Below, piece after piece: positions 1-9,297 of a stretch of 64,000 bases of DNA. The first letter of the stretch is position 1, and each line of letters starts with the position of its first letter. Source of the DNA: Rhodoligotrophos defluvii (lineage in GTDB: Bacteria; Pseudomonadota; Alphaproteobacteria; Rhizobiales; Im1); contig NZ_SZZM01000004.1 of NCBI RefSeq assembly GCF_005281615.1, positions 310,001-374,000 on the forward strand, written 5' to 3'. Under the pieces are notes generated by a model, which ran no database searches, had not been told where the DNA came from, and was given only the letters and a program-made list of their open reading frames with translations. Made by a program: the position numbers and the translations under genes.

Positions 1-236
1 ATGCGTCCGGCCAGTTGGTCGAAAGCCGAGTGAATGGCCCGCGCCTTGGCGGCTTCGGTGCCATACAGCGCCTCCGGCCTGCGCGTGAAGTTCGGGGGCT
101 GCCGGCGATAGATCTGTCCGCCGCTGTAGCGCCCCTCATCGATCACGGTCGGCCGCAGGCCCGCCGCAACCAGAGCCTCAGCCGCGCGTGTGCCAGCGGG
201 ACCCGCGCCCACGATGACTATGCGGGGATCGGCCAC
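1..236 (-). CDS. FAD/NAD-dependent oxidoreductase, opine/HCN oxidase-like large subunit (5' part only)
   Basis: Only the N-terminal 78 or so residues lie in the window; the gene runs off the left edge. The reading frame opens with GTG at 236 and shows a Rossmann dinucleotide motif, VIVGAGPAG, within the first 15 residues, then IDEG at the end of the second beta strand and GGQIYRR, which is typical of the OoxA/HcnB/sarcosine-oxidase-alpha type of flavoprotein. It overlaps the end of the upstream 2Fe-2S gene by 19 nt, so the two are probably translationally coupled subunits of one amine, opine or glycine-type dehydrogenase. A third, DadA-like subunit would be expected just outside the window. 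Substrate cannot be told from this fragment. Confidence 0.8.
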   Translation of the reverse strand, partial: MADPRIVIVGAGPAGTRAAEALVAAGLRPTVIDEGRYSGGQIYRRQPPNFTRRPEALYGTEAAKARAIHSAFDQLAGR

Positions 237-565
237 AGTCCCTCCGGCGCTGTCGTGCAGATCTCCATGCCCTCGGCGACGGGCACCGAGCACGAGCGCA
301 ACCGCTCGCCCTCCCTGGTCCAGACCCAGCAGTCCTGGCAGGCGCCCATGAAGCAGAAGCCGGCGCGCTTGCCGTCGCCGAAATCGGAAAGCCGCGCGAA
401 GCCGATATTCAGCATGAGCACGGTGAGCAGCATGTCGCCCTCCAGAGCCTGAACTTCGGCGCCGTCGATGATCAGCCTGACCGGTCTTCGATTCTGTTCG
501 GCAAGGCGCAAGAACCTGGCTTCCATACCGGCTGCTCGTTGAAGGAAGGGGTCGGTATTCTGCAT
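218..565 (-). CDS. (2Fe-2S)-binding small subunit, opine oxidase/HcnA-like
   Basis: This 115-residue protein has a plant-type ferredoxin-like cysteine set: C71-x4-C76-x2-C79-x12-C92. Its length and the RLIIDGAEV start of the fold match the small 2Fe-2S subunits of opine oxidases, hydrogen cyanide synthase (HcnA) and the N-terminal domain of sarcosine oxidase alpha. It would pass electrons from the partner flavoprotein encoded immediately downstream, whose start it overlaps. It is divergent from a LysR gene with a palindrome in the shared promoter, so that regulator probably controls it. Substrate unknown. Confidence 0.8.
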   Translation of the reverse strand: MQNTDPFLQRAAGMEARFLRLAEQNRRPVRLIIDGAEVQALEGDMLLTVLMLNIGFARLSDFGDGKRAGFCFMGACQDCWVWTREGERLRSCSVPVAEGMEICTTAPEGLWPIPA

Positions 566-615
566 GCTTGCATGCCCGCGCTTGCCCTGGCCAATCGCAT
601 TTCATGCCTTGTATG

Positions 616-628
616 TAACCTCGGGTTA
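616..628. promoter_or_regulatory. Candidate LysR operator (T-N11-A palindrome)
   Basis: TAACC-TCG-GGTTA is a perfect 5-bp inverted repeat of exactly T-N11-A form, the signature of LysR-family binding sites. It lies about 50 nt from the start of the 2Fe-2S gene on one side and about 50 nt from the LysR start on the other, which is where a shared operator is expected. Binding itself is inference. Confidence 0.5.
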
Positions 629-677
629 TGGGAAGTCTTGGCCCAGATGAGATGACGTGATCTGCGGATCCCAGGAT

Positions 678-1550
678 ATGAATGCCCGCCAGCTTGAAGT
701 CTTCCGCGCCATAATGCGCGACGGCTCCGCCACCGCTGCCGCCAATTCCCTCTCCGTGTCGCAGCCGGCGGTCAGCAAGGTGCTGCATCATCTGGAGAGC
801 CAGCTCGGATACAAGCTGTTCGAGCGTATCGGCGGCCGCCTCATCCCCACCATGGAAGCGCATCTGCTCTACGAGGATGCGGACCGCGTATTTCGCGAAA
901 TCGAGGTTCTGAAGAACCTCGCCATGACCATAGGGGAGCGCAAGATCGGCCTGCTCCGGATCGGGGCGAGCCCGCCGGTGACCTATTCCGTCATTGCCTC
1001 GGCGCTGCTGAAGTTCCGCCGGAAATATGAGACGGTGAAGATCCAGCTGCACACCTTGCCGAAGCGCGAAATCACCGAGCAGCTGCTCATCGGCGATATC
1101 GACATGGCCGTGACGCTCTCGACGATCCAGGCGCCCACCGTGCGCACTGAGGTGCTCGCGCCGGTCAGGATCATGGCTGTCATGCGCGAGGACGATCCGC
1201 TGGCTGAGAAAGACGAGATCACGCCCCTGGATCTGGCCGGCAGGCACCTGATCTCCTATAGCTCGGTCGCGGAAATAACGCCGGCGCTGGACGATGCCTT
1301 CCAGCAGTGCGGCACCGTGCGCGACGTCTCGATTCAAATATCGTCGTCGATCGGGGCCGTGCCGCTGGTCAGCGCCGGCTTGGGCATTGCGGTCGTGGAT
1401 GGCCTGGTCGCCTGGCACAATTTCCAGGGGCTCGTGGCGCGGCCCTTCGTGCCGATCGTGACCATGAACATGGCGGTCTCGACCAACAGCGCGCGCCCGC
1501 TCTCGCGCTTCTTCAAGCCGTTCCTGAACTGCCTGCGCGAGTTGCTCTGA
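678..1550 (+). CDS. LysR-family transcriptional regulator (OccR/NocR-like)
   Basis: N-terminal winged helix-turn-helix (MNARQLEVF, then SATAAANSLSVSQPAVSKVL, residues about 1-60) followed by a substrate-binding domain to the end; 290 residues, normal for the family. The N-terminus reads like the opine-responsive regulators OccR and NocR, which fits its divergent position next to opine-oxidase-like genes. I chose the ATG at 678 because the family begins at this point; an in-frame GTG at 657 would add seven residues and neither start has a strong ribosome binding site. It probably senses the substrate of the divergent oxidase and acts at the T-N11-A palindrome at 616-628. Confidence 0.88.
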   Translation: MNARQLEVFRAIMRDGSATAAANSLSVSQPAVSKVLHHLESQLGYKLFERIGGRLIPTMEAHLLYEDADRVFREIEVLKNLAMTIGERKIGLLRIGASPPVTYSVIASALLKFRRKYETVKIQLHTLPKREITEQLLIGDIDMAVTLSTIQAPTVRTEVLAPVRIMAVMREDDPLAEKDEITPLDLAGRHLISYSSVAEITPALDDAFQQCGTVRDVSIQISSSIGAVPLVSAGLGIAVVDGLVAWHNFQGLVARPFVPIVTMNMAVSTNSARPLSRFFKPFLNCLRELL

Positions 1551-1563
1551 TCAAGCGTTGCCG

Positions 1564-3027
1564 TCAGAGGTCGATGAGCACGCTCTTCTGCCGGCGGTTG
1601 GCTCTGTAGGCTTCCCGGCCGAGATCCTTGCCGATGCCGGATGACTTGTACCCGCCCGTCGGCAGGATATGGTCCCGGCTGCGGCCGTAGCGGTTCACCC
1701 ACACGGTGCCAGCCTCGATCCGCTTGGTCACACGCATGGCCCGCGACAGGTCCCGGGTGTAGACCCCGGCGGCCAAGCCATAGGTCGGGTGCCTGGCCAG
1801 CATCAGTGCTTCGTCCTCGCTGCGGAAGGTCTGCATGGTCAGCACCGGTCCGAAGATCTCCTCCGTCACGGCCGGCGAGTCTGCGCGAACTTCGCCCAGC
1901 AAGGTCGGCTGGTAGAAATAGCCGGAGCGATCGATCCGTGCGCCGCCCGCCATGACCTTCGCGCCTTGCGCCACTGATGCCTGGACGATCTCCGCGATGC
2001 GCGCGATCTGACGCTGCGAGATGATCGGTGGAAAACCCGTCTCGGCCTCCCAAGTGGCGCCGGGCCGGATTTCCGCCATCCGCCGCGCAATGGCGGCGGC
2101 CAGGGCTTCGGCTGCGCTCTCTTCCACCAACAGGCGCGAGCCGGCCACGCAGACCTGCCCGGCATTGGCGATGATGCCGCGGGTCACGCAGTCCGCCGCG
2201 AGATCCATGTCGGCATCGGCGAACACGATCTGCGGGCTCTTTCCGCCCAGCTCGAGCGTCATCGGCTTCACGCCGATGCGCGCCACATTGGCCATGATGG
2301 CCTGGCCTGCGCGGGTCGATCCGGTGAAGCTGATCTTGCCGATATCCGGATGGCCGGTGATCGCATTGCCCGTGGTGGGGCCGTCGCCCAGCACGATATT
2401 GATCAGCCCGGCAGGAAGCCCGGCGCGCTCTGCGAGCATGGCCAGATAGACGGTCGAAAACGGCGTCATTTCCGACGGCTTGAGCACGACGGCGTTGCCC
2501 GCCGCCAAAGCCGGCCCCAGCTTCCAACCGGCCATGGCGATGGGGAAGTTCCATGGCGTGATCGCGCCAACCACCCCATAGGGCTCGGTCAGGATCATGC
2601 CCATCTGGCTTTCCGCGGTGGGCACCAGGTCGCCGCCCTCCTTGTCGGCCATTTCGGCGAAGAACCGGATCTGTTCGGCCGTGATGGCCACGTCAGCCTC
2701 GATCGCTTGCGCAACCGGCCGGGTGGAGGCGACCGCCTCCAGCCGTGCGAGCGTCTCCGCCTCGGCCTCGATCAGATCGGCCCAGCGGTGCATGGCATTC
2801 ACCCGCTCGCGCGGCCGGCAGCTTGCCCAGCCGCTCGCTTTCAGTGCCGCAAGCGCCGTCTGCACCGCCTCGTCCACCAGGTTTTCATCGCCAATGGGAC
2901 AGTCGGCGAAAGCCACCCCGTCGCTCGGCCGGTACAAGGTGACGCCGCCGGTTGCGGGGCGATGGCGGCCGCCGATGTAGTGCCCGCTGGGGAGTGACAC
3001 GTCGGCGGGATCGAAGCTCAGGTCCAT
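1564..3027 (-). CDS. NAD(P)-dependent aldehyde dehydrogenase
   Basis: A full-length (487 aa) ALDH-superfamily protein. The catalytic set is present: N160 in PWNF, the cofactor-contacting K183 in KPSE, the general base E259 in LELGGKSP, and the nucleophile C293 in NAGQVC. It should oxidise an aldehyde to the acid with NAD or NADP in the cytoplasm. It is the last gene of a leftward run and starts 13 nt after the hydantoinase B gene, so it probably handles an aldehyde released by the pathway fed by the upstream ABC importer and HyuA/HyuB. The exact aldehyde (semialdehyde, aminoaldehyde or other) cannot be assigned. Confidence 0.9.
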   Translation of the reverse strand: MDLSFDPADVSLPSGHYIGGRHRPATGGVTLYRPSDGVAFADCPIGDENLVDEAVQTALAALKASGWASCRPRERVNAMHRWADLIEAEAETLARLEAVASTRPVAQAIEADVAITAEQIRFFAEMADKEGGDLVPTAESQMGMILTEPYGVVGAITPWNFPIAMAGWKLGPALAAGNAVVLKPSEMTPFSTVYLAMLAERAGLPAGLINIVLGDGPTTGNAITGHPDIGKISFTGSTRAGQAIMANVARIGVKPMTLELGGKSPQIVFADADMDLAADCVTRGIIANAGQVCVAGSRLLVEESAAEALAAAIARRMAEIRPGATWEAETGFPPIISQRQIARIAEIVQASVAQGAKVMAGGARIDRSGYFYQPTLLGEVRADSPAVTEEIFGPVLTMQTFRSEDEALMLARHPTYGLAAGVYTRDLSRAMRVTKRIEAGTVWVNRYGRSRDHILPTGGYKSSGIGKDLGREAYRANRRQKSVLIDL

Positions 3028-3040
3028 GCGGATATCCTCT

Positions 3041-5047
3041 TCAGCCGGCGCATCGCAAGTCCTGCCGCAGCTGCGGATAGGTCGCTCTCAGCTGGTCGAA
3101 GATCTCTTGGACCGAACGCGCCGTGCCGCGGGCTTCATCGGGCAGGGTCTCGACCGCGCGGAAAATCTCGTGCTTGATGAAGAAGCGCCACTCGACCGGC
3201 AGCGAGAACAGGATGTCCATCAGCGCGCTGTAGGCTTCCCCGGTCCAGACGGTCTCATAGGCGGTTCGCTGCGCGCCATAGTCGAAGAAGCCAGTACTCC
3301 GTCTCGCCTGCTCATCCTTCCGGCCGCGGCGCTCGGCGGCAGTCGCCGCTTCGTCCAGCTCGCCGTTCCGGAGCACCACGCCATAGTCGGACAATGCCGA
3401 GGCTTCCGAGACGAACCCCTTCTCCACATCGCGCAATACGCGCCAGGGCTCGCGCTCGAGCGGGCAGCCGCGGCCCCCGCCACCGGGCGAGAAGATGCGG
3501 AAGACATCGCCAGGCCCCGCCACCACGAAATCCTGGTTGCCCAGGGCGATCTCGCGCGGCGTGCCTGGGTTCAGCATGGAGCCAGAAGCCTTGCCGGCCT
3601 TGCCGCCGAGAATGCCCCAGGCGGAGAATCGCGACCGGTCCCGATTGCGGATGGTGATGCGCGTGTTCGGAGAGAACACCTTGAATTCCAGCACGGTGCC
3701 GAGGCCGCCGCGCCAGCGGCCCGCTCCGCCGGAATCGGGCGCGAGGCTGTAGCGGATGATCTCGACGGGAACCTCCGCCTCGTTGATCTCGACCGGGGTG
3801 TTCTTGAGATAGGCGCCGTCCGCGCCGGAGCCGTCGGTGCCGTCCCGGAAGGGCATGCCGCCGCCGCCGCCGACGATGGGGTCGATGGCGGCGATGACTC
3901 GGCGGCCGTCCCTGGGGTCGGTGGTCATCACATTGACGATGGAGCTGGACCCGGCCGGAGCCGCCGGCATGCGTTCCGGTATGGCTTGGGCGAAGGCACC
4001 GAAAATCAGGCTGCGCAGCCGGCCGCAGGTAAGGCTGCGCATGCCGACAGCGGCGGGAAAGCGGGGGTTCACCACGCTGCCATCCGGCAAGATGCAGGTG
4101 AACGGCCGCGTCATCCCCGAATTGACCATGATCTCGGGATTGAGGCTGTAGAGCACGTAGTAAACACCCACCAGCATCAGGGTGTGGCGCGGGTTGCCCC
4201 CGGTGGGCACGTTCAGCGATGAGGTGAGCTGCGGATCCGTGCCGGTGAAGTCGAGCACCGCCTCGTCGCCTTTGATGGTCAGCGCGAGGTTCAATCGCAC
4301 CGGATATCCGCCGACGGAGTCCTCGTCGCAGTAATCCGTAAACTGATAGGTGCCGTCGGGAACGGAGCGCAGGATGGCCCTGGTCTGCACCTCCGCGTAG
4401 TCCATCACCTCGTACATGGACCGTTTCACGCTCTCCACGCCCATCTTGGCGATCATTTCCTGTATCTTCCGCGCGCCCGTATTGAGCGCGCCGACAAAGG
4501 CCTTGAGATCGCCCCAGTTCATGTCCGGCTGGCGGACATTGAGCAGCATGGTCCCCAACAGCTCCTCGTTCAGCATGCCGGCCTTGTAGAGCTTCGAGGG
4601 CGCGAAGCGTATGCCTTCCTGATGCACCTCCGTATTGGCGCGCGACAGCGAAGCCGGGACCGAGCCACCCATATCCGTGTTGTGGATGTGGCCGACCGTG
4701 AAGCAGACGATCTCACCTTCGTGGAACACCGGCTTCCACATGTGGATGTCCGGCGTGTGGGTGCAGAGAAACCCGCTATAGGGGTCGTTGGTGAAGCAGA
4801 TGTCGCCGTCCTGGTAGCTCTCGACCATGCGGATCGCCGGACCATAATCCAGGCCCGGATACCACGTGGCGCCATAGTCCATCGGCACGGAGAAGGTCTT
4901 TCCCTCCGGCGTCACCAGGCCGATGGTGAAATCCTCCGTCTCCTTCACGAAGGTCGATTGTGCCGTCCGGTAAAGGGTATATGCCATGCTTTCCGAGGCG
5001 GCTCGGAAATGGTTGGCAACGATTTGCAGCGTGGCCTTGTCGGTCAT
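3041..5047 (-). CDS. hyuB: Hydantoinase B / 5-oxoprolinase beta-type subunit
   Basis: A 668-residue HyuB family protein, partner of HyuA, normally forming an ATP-dependent hydrolase that opens cyclic amides (N-methylhydantoin, 5-oxoproline, related compounds) or an acetone-carboxylase-like enzyme. I took the ATG at 5047 (MTDKATLQIV), the usual family start; the open frame extends 80 codons further but that part overlaps hyuA. Recognisable features are the NDPYSG segment, the FTGTDPQ segment, a glycine-rich GGGGGMPF loop and a C-terminal PGGGGRG loop. It begins 13 nt after hyuA and is followed by the aldehyde dehydrogenase. Confidence 0.9.
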   Translation of the reverse strand: MTDKATLQIVANHFRAASESMAYTLYRTAQSTFVKETEDFTIGLVTPEGKTFSVPMDYGATWYPGLDYGPAIRMVESYQDGDICFTNDPYSGFLCTHTPDIHMWKPVFHEGEIVCFTVGHIHNTDMGGSVPASLSRANTEVHQEGIRFAPSKLYKAGMLNEELLGTMLLNVRQPDMNWGDLKAFVGALNTGARKIQEMIAKMGVESVKRSMYEVMDYAEVQTRAILRSVPDGTYQFTDYCDEDSVGGYPVRLNLALTIKGDEAVLDFTGTDPQLTSSLNVPTGGNPRHTLMLVGVYYVLYSLNPEIMVNSGMTRPFTCILPDGSVVNPRFPAAVGMRSLTCGRLRSLIFGAFAQAIPERMPAAPAGSSSIVNVMTTDPRDGRRVIAAIDPIVGGGGGMPFRDGTDGSGADGAYLKNTPVEINEAEVPVEIIRYSLAPDSGGAGRWRGGLGTVLEFKVFSPNTRITIRNRDRSRFSAWGILGGKAGKASGSMLNPGTPREIALGNQDFVVAGPGDVFRIFSPGGGGRGCPLEREPWRVLRDVEKGFVSEASALSDYGVVLRNGELDEAATAAERRGRKDEQARRSTGFFDYGAQRTAYETVWTGEAYSALMDILFSLPVEWRFFIKHEIFRAVETLPDEARGTARSVQEIFDQLRATYPQLRQDLRCAG

Positions 5048-5060
5048 CTCGAGCTTTCTA

Positions 5061-7106
5061 TCAAGCCGCCATGCGGGACAAGAGAATGTTGCCGAAGGTG
5101 TCGACGCGCGCGTCGAAACCGGCGGGAATGCAGGAGGTGGTATCTGACTGCAGGATGATGGCCGGCCCTTTGAAACGCTGCCCCGGGCCGAGGTCATCCC
5201 GGCGGTAAAGGCCAGCCGTGACCACGGCGCCGTCGAGCATCGCTTCGACCTCACCGACAGGGACAGCTGGCCCGTCCGCCGCGGCAAGTTCGGTCAGATC
5301 GGGCTTGAGCCCTTCAGCCGTCGCGACCAGCCGCAGGTTCACCACATGGATTTCCGCGGCATCGTCGTGATAGGCATAGAGCTGCTCGTGCCGCGCGTGG
5401 AACGCAGCGCTGATCGCCACAAGATCGCCTGCTGCGATCCACGCCGCCTCGAGCGGCACTTCGATCTCGAAGGATTGCCCAGCATAGCGCATGTCGGCCG
5501 AAAGCAGATACTGGGCTTCACCGTGGAACTGCTGTTCATTCTGAAGCCAATTGTCGGCTTGCGCGCGAAGGGTTGCATAGCCGTCGGCAAGCTTGGGCAA
5601 GGTTTCCGCCGACAGTGACACATAGAGGCTCTGGATGAAGTCGTTGCGGATATCCGCGACGAGCCCGCCAAGCGCCGAGACGACACCGGGCCGCAGCGGT
5701 ATGAGCACTTTGGGGATGCCGAGCTCCCGTGCCAGCATGGGTGCGAGCATCGGTCCCGCGCCGCCAAAGGCCAGCATGGTGAACGCGCGCAGGTCGATGC
5801 CATGCCGCGCGACCAGCTTATTGATCTCCAGGAACATGCCCGAGATCGCGACATCGATGATCGCTTGAGCCGTGCGTTCGACCGTCCAGCCCAGCCGGTC
5901 GGCGAGTGCCCCGACCGCCTTGCGTGCCAGCGCGCGGTCGACGGAGATCGCGCCATAGGCGAGGCTCTCGTGTCCAATGAGGCCGCAGACCGCGAAGGCA
6001 TCGGTGATGGTCGCGCGCTCCCCGCCACGGCCGTAGCAAGCCGGCCCGGGGTTCGATCCCGCGCTTTCCGGGCCGACCTTCAGCACGCCGAAGTCGTCCA
6101 CCCACGCGATCGAGCCGCCGCCATCGCCGATGGAACTGACCGCGACGGCGGGAACGTGAAGCACGTGCTCGCCAATCTTCTCTCCCGTGGCGTATTGCGG
6201 CTGGCCGTCATTGATAACGGCCACGTCGGCGCTCGTGCCGCCGATGTCGATGGTGAGCACATGATCGATACCCGCCTTCTTGGCGATGAAGGCTGCGCCC
6301 ATCACCCCGGATGCCGTGCCGGATAGGAGCATGCTCACACAATTCGTCTTGCCCAGTTCGGCATTCATGATGCCGCCGTTGGACTTGGTGATGAGCGGTG
6401 CCGAGGGAACGCGATGTTCACGCAGTGCCTGCTGCAGGCGGGTGATGTAGTGCGCCACGCGCGGGTGGACATAGCCGTTGATCACCGCCGTGGTGGTGCG
6501 CTCGTATTCGCGGATGACCGGCCAGATCTCGGTCGAGGTGAAGACGAATAGCTCCGGTGCGAGGGCTTGGACGAGGCTCTTGGCCTCGCGTTCGTGCTGG
6601 TCGTTGCGGTAGGCATTGATGAAGGAGATGATGATCCCTTCGACGCCCCTGACCTTGGCCGCGCTCACGGCGGCCTCGATGCTGCCCCGGTCGAGCGGCC
6701 GGCTGACGGTGCCGTCCGACCGCATGCGCTCGGCAATGGGAAAGATCCTGTCGCGCGGAATAAGCGGGTCGGCGCGGAATGACATGAGGTTATAGGTTTC
6801 CGGCATGCGCAGCCGGGCCAGTTCCAGCACGTCGCAGAAGTTCTCGGTGGCGAACAGCGCCAGCTTCGCGCCGGTGCCCGTGATCACCGTGTTCACGCCG
6901 ACCGTGGTGCCGTGAATGAAATGCGAAATGGCGGATGGCTTCACGCCGATGCGCTCTTCGGCGAGCTTCAGGCCGGTCATCACCTCCGCGCCAGGATTAT
7001 CCGGAGTGGTCAGCACCTTGAAGGTGGACAGCGTCTTGGTCCCTTCCTCGAAGAAGCAGAAATCGATGAAGGTGCCGCCAATATCGACACCGACCCGGTA
7101 ACCCAT
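5061..7106 (-). CDS. hyuA: Hydantoinase A / 5-oxoprolinase alpha-type subunit
   Basis: 681 residues, HyuA family. The N-terminus carries the ASKHA-type phosphate loop VGVDIGGTFIDF (about residues 5-16), and the central domain shows a second phosphate motif, TIDIGGTSADVAV, as well as GDGGGSIAWVD. The enzyme would phosphorylate its cyclic amide substrate with ATP before ring opening with HyuB, encoded 13 nt downstream. A 210-nt gap separates it from the upstream ABC ATPase and holds a 9-bp inverted repeat (7242-7270), so it may have its own promoter as well as read-through from the transporter genes. The window carries a second, diverged HyuA at 59462-61534. Confidence 0.9.
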   Translation of the reverse strand: MGYRVGVDIGGTFIDFCFFEEGTKTLSTFKVLTTPDNPGAEVMTGLKLAEERIGVKPSAISHFIHGTTVGVNTVITGTGAKLALFATENFCDVLELARLRMPETYNLMSFRADPLIPRDRIFPIAERMRSDGTVSRPLDRGSIEAAVSAAKVRGVEGIIISFINAYRNDQHEREAKSLVQALAPELFVFTSTEIWPVIREYERTTTAVINGYVHPRVAHYITRLQQALREHRVPSAPLITKSNGGIMNAELGKTNCVSMLLSGTASGVMGAAFIAKKAGIDHVLTIDIGGTSADVAVINDGQPQYATGEKIGEHVLHVPAVAVSSIGDGGGSIAWVDDFGVLKVGPESAGSNPGPACYGRGGERATITDAFAVCGLIGHESLAYGAISVDRALARKAVGALADRLGWTVERTAQAIIDVAISGMFLEINKLVARHGIDLRAFTMLAFGGAGPMLAPMLARELGIPKVLIPLRPGVVSALGGLVADIRNDFIQSLYVSLSAETLPKLADGYATLRAQADNWLQNEQQFHGEAQYLLSADMRYAGQSFEIEVPLEAAWIAAGDLVAISAAFHARHEQLYAYHDDAAEIHVVNLRLVATAEGLKPDLTELAAADGPAVPVGEVEAMLDGAVVTAGLYRRDDLGPGQRFKGPAIILQSDTTSCIPAGFDARVDTFGNILLSRMAA

Positions 7107-7241
7107 TCAAGCTCTCCAGATTGAGAGATGGCACCGTGTGTTTATGGATGTGCCATCCAGGTCTCGGCGTAATCGGACCGATGCGGTCCGCTCGCCCAAG
7201 GAACACCCAAAATGGGGGAAATCGTCCAATTCCATGATATT

Positions 7242-7270
7242 GCGTCCATATAGCCATAAGCTATGGACGC
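7242..7270. promoter_or_regulatory. Inverted repeat upstream of hyuA (candidate operator)
   Basis: GCGTCCATA and TATGGACGC form perfect 9-bp arms around an 11-nt spacer, and the pairing continues with GC/GC inside. It sits in the 210-nt gap after the ABC ATPase gene and about 136-164 nt upstream of hyuA. There is no U-rich tract after it in the minus direction, so an operator is more likely than an intrinsic terminator. Confidence 0.4.
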
Positions 7271-7316
7271 TGACGGAACACGACTCCTGCCAGCACCACC
7301 GACGGCCAGGTTTATC

Positions 7317-8420
7317 TCAGATGTCCGCTTTCGCTTCGGGATTGCGGGGCACCACCACCGTGTCCTGCACGTGAAGCTTCAGGCGCACGGTCGCTCCAGC
7401 CTGGGGAAGAGACCGGGCATTATAGGAATGGCTGGGCAGCCGGAAGTTGATGCTCGTCCCGCCCTCCAGCCGCACCGCGCCTTTCAGGCTTTCGCCCTGG
7501 AACACGAGATCGGTCACGACACCCGAAAGATAGTTGCTGCCCGGCTCGTCCTCGGCGCCGCACGGCAGAATCGTTTCAGCCTGCAGTGCAAGGAAAAGCT
7601 CCTCGCCCGCAGGCACCTCGCGCGGCGTCTGCAGCGTGAACGGCCCCAAGGCGACCTGCCGGGAGCCGACCCGCCGGGTGGGAACCAGGGTCGACTCGCC
7701 CACGAAGCCCGCAACGAAATGGTCCACGGGAGAGGAGTAAAGCGCGCGCGGCGTGTCGATCTGCACGATCCGGCCGGCATGCATCACCGCAACCCGATCG
7801 GACATGGTCAGGGCCTCGCGCTGGTCGTGGGTCACATAGATGATCGTCGCGCCGAGCTGACTGTGAAGCTTGCGCAATTCCAGCTGCATGCTCTCCCGCA
7901 GGTTCTTGTCCAGGGCCGAGAGCGGCTCGTCCATCAGGATGAGGCGCGGCTCGAACACGATGGCCCGCGCCAAGGCGACGCGCTGCTTCTGGCCGCCCGA
8001 AAGCTTGCTGACGGGGCGGTCGCCATAGCCGCTCAGCTCCACCGTCGCCAAGGCGCGGTTCACTTTCGCCGCGCACTCCGCCGCCGAAACCTTGCGTGCG
8101 CGTAAGGGAAAGGCGATGTTCTCCGCCACCGTCAGATGCGGGAAGAGCGCATAGTTCTGGAACACCACGCCGATGTCCCGCTTCTGCGGCGGCAACAGCG
8201 TTACGTCCGCATCGCCGAAGAACACATGTCCCGAGGTTGGCCGGATGAAGCCGCCGACGATCTGCAGCAGCGTCGTCTTGCCCGAGCCGGACGGGCCCAA
8301 TATCGACACGAACTCGCCCGCGGCAATGTCGAGGGATACGTCCCGCAAGGCGTAGAATTGGTGGTAGGCCTTGGACAGGTTCTGCACCCGGGCCGGAACA
8401 AAGCGGGATATCGCTCGCAT
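7317..8420 (-). CDS. ABC importer ATPase, spermidine/putrescine (PotA) type
   Basis: 367 residues from the ATG at 8420 (a TTG at 8432 would add four). Walker [10 protein letters not shown] at about 42-50, signature LSGGQ at 140-144, Walker B ILMDEP at 161-166, and a C-terminal TOBE-like regulatory region after about residue 240. Family and gene order (binding protein, two permeases, ATPase) match the polyamine/opine/iron subclass of importers. It energises uptake of the compound bound by the periplasmic protein encoded at 10336-11376. Confidence 0.92.
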   Translation of the reverse strand: MRAISRFVPARVQNLSKAYHQFYALRDVSLDIAAGEFVSILGPSGSGKTTLLQIVGGFIRPTSGHVFFGDADVTLLPPQKRDIGVVFQNYALFPHLTVAENIAFPLRARKVSAAECAAKVNRALATVELSGYGDRPVSKLSGGQKQRVALARAIVFEPRLILMDEPLSALDKNLRESMQLELRKLHSQLGATIIYVTHDQREALTMSDRVAVMHAGRIVQIDTPRALYSSPVDHFVAGFVGESTLVPTRRVGSRQVALGPFTLQTPREVPAGEELFLALQAETILPCGAEDEPGSNYLSGVVTDLVFQGESLKGAVRLEGGTSINFRLPSHSYNARSLPQAGATVRLKLHVQDTVVVPRNPEAKADI

Positions 8421-8500
8421 ATGCGCTACCAAAGTTTGGAGTTGGCCTTATCAGGAGCCTGAACCTTGCCTCGCTCCTGCAACGACTGGGACGACCAGCT

Positions 8501-9286
8501 TCACTGCATTTGTGATTTCCTGCCCCGCATCCCAAACAGGATGACGAGCGAGAACGAGATGGCGATCAGCACCGAGCTGATGGCGGCAATGGTCGGGTCG
8601 ATCTCGTTTCTCAGGCTCATGAACATGCGTCGTGGCAGGGTCTGGTTCTCCCCGCCGGCGATGAAGATCGACACCACCGTTTCATCCAGCGCTCCGATGA
8701 AGGCGAACAGCGCGCCCGTGATGATCGACGGCTTGATCTGCGGCAGGGTCACCTTCATGAACGCCTCGAAACGGTTCACCCCGAGGCTGCGCGCCACGTC
8801 TTCCTGGCTCATGTCGAAGGACCGCAGCCCGGCCAGCACCGCAATGAACACATAGGGCAGGTTCATCATGGTATAGGCGCACACCAGCCCTGTTTTGGTG
8901 GCGACGAGACCCACCTGCGCATAGACCATGTAGATGCCGGCGGCGAGAATGATGACCGGCACCATCACCGGCGTGAGCAGCCACAGCTGCAGCAGCCGCA
9001 CCAGCTTGGACGACGAGACGTTTGCCGCATAAGCGGCCGCCGTTCCGATCGGCACGGCAAACACCGTGGCCAAAGTGGCCAGCAGCACGCTCGTGCGGGT
9101 CGCGTCCATCCAGTCGCGATCGCCGAAATAGGCCTCATACCAGCGCAGCGAGAAACTCGGCGGCGGAAAGGTGAGAAAGCGCGACCCCGAGAAGGACATG
9201 ATCACCACGATCACGATCGGCAGGATCAGGAAAGCGAGGATCGCGACCGTCGTTGTCCAGAGCAGGGGGCGAGACCAGGTCTGCAT
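8501..9286 (-). CDS. ABC importer permease, PotC type
   Basis: 261 residues from the ATG at 9286 (MQTWSRPLLW); the longer open frame upstream only shadows the other permease. Six hydrophobic segments are visible, starting with residues about 10-32 (ILAFLILPIVIVVI), and the EAA coupling loop is seen in ARSLGVNRFEAFMKVTLPQIKP. It forms the transmembrane channel with the product of 9298-10173. Start lies 11 nt after the stop of the previous permease, so the two are co-translated in one operon. Confidence 0.9.
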   Translation of the reverse strand: MQTWSRPLLWTTTVAILAFLILPIVIVVIMSFSGSRFLTFPPPSFSLRWYEAYFGDRDWMDATRTSVLLATLATVFAVPIGTAAAYAANVSSSKLVRLLQLWLLTPVMVPVIILAAGIYMVYAQVGLVATKTGLVCAYTMMNLPYVFIAVLAGLRSFDMSQEDVARSLGVNRFEAFMKVTLPQIKPSIITGALFAFIGALDETVVSIFIAGGENQTLPRRMFMSLRNEIDPTIAAISSVLIAISFSLVILFGMRGRKSQMQ

Positions 9287-9297
9287 GCCGGCAGTCC

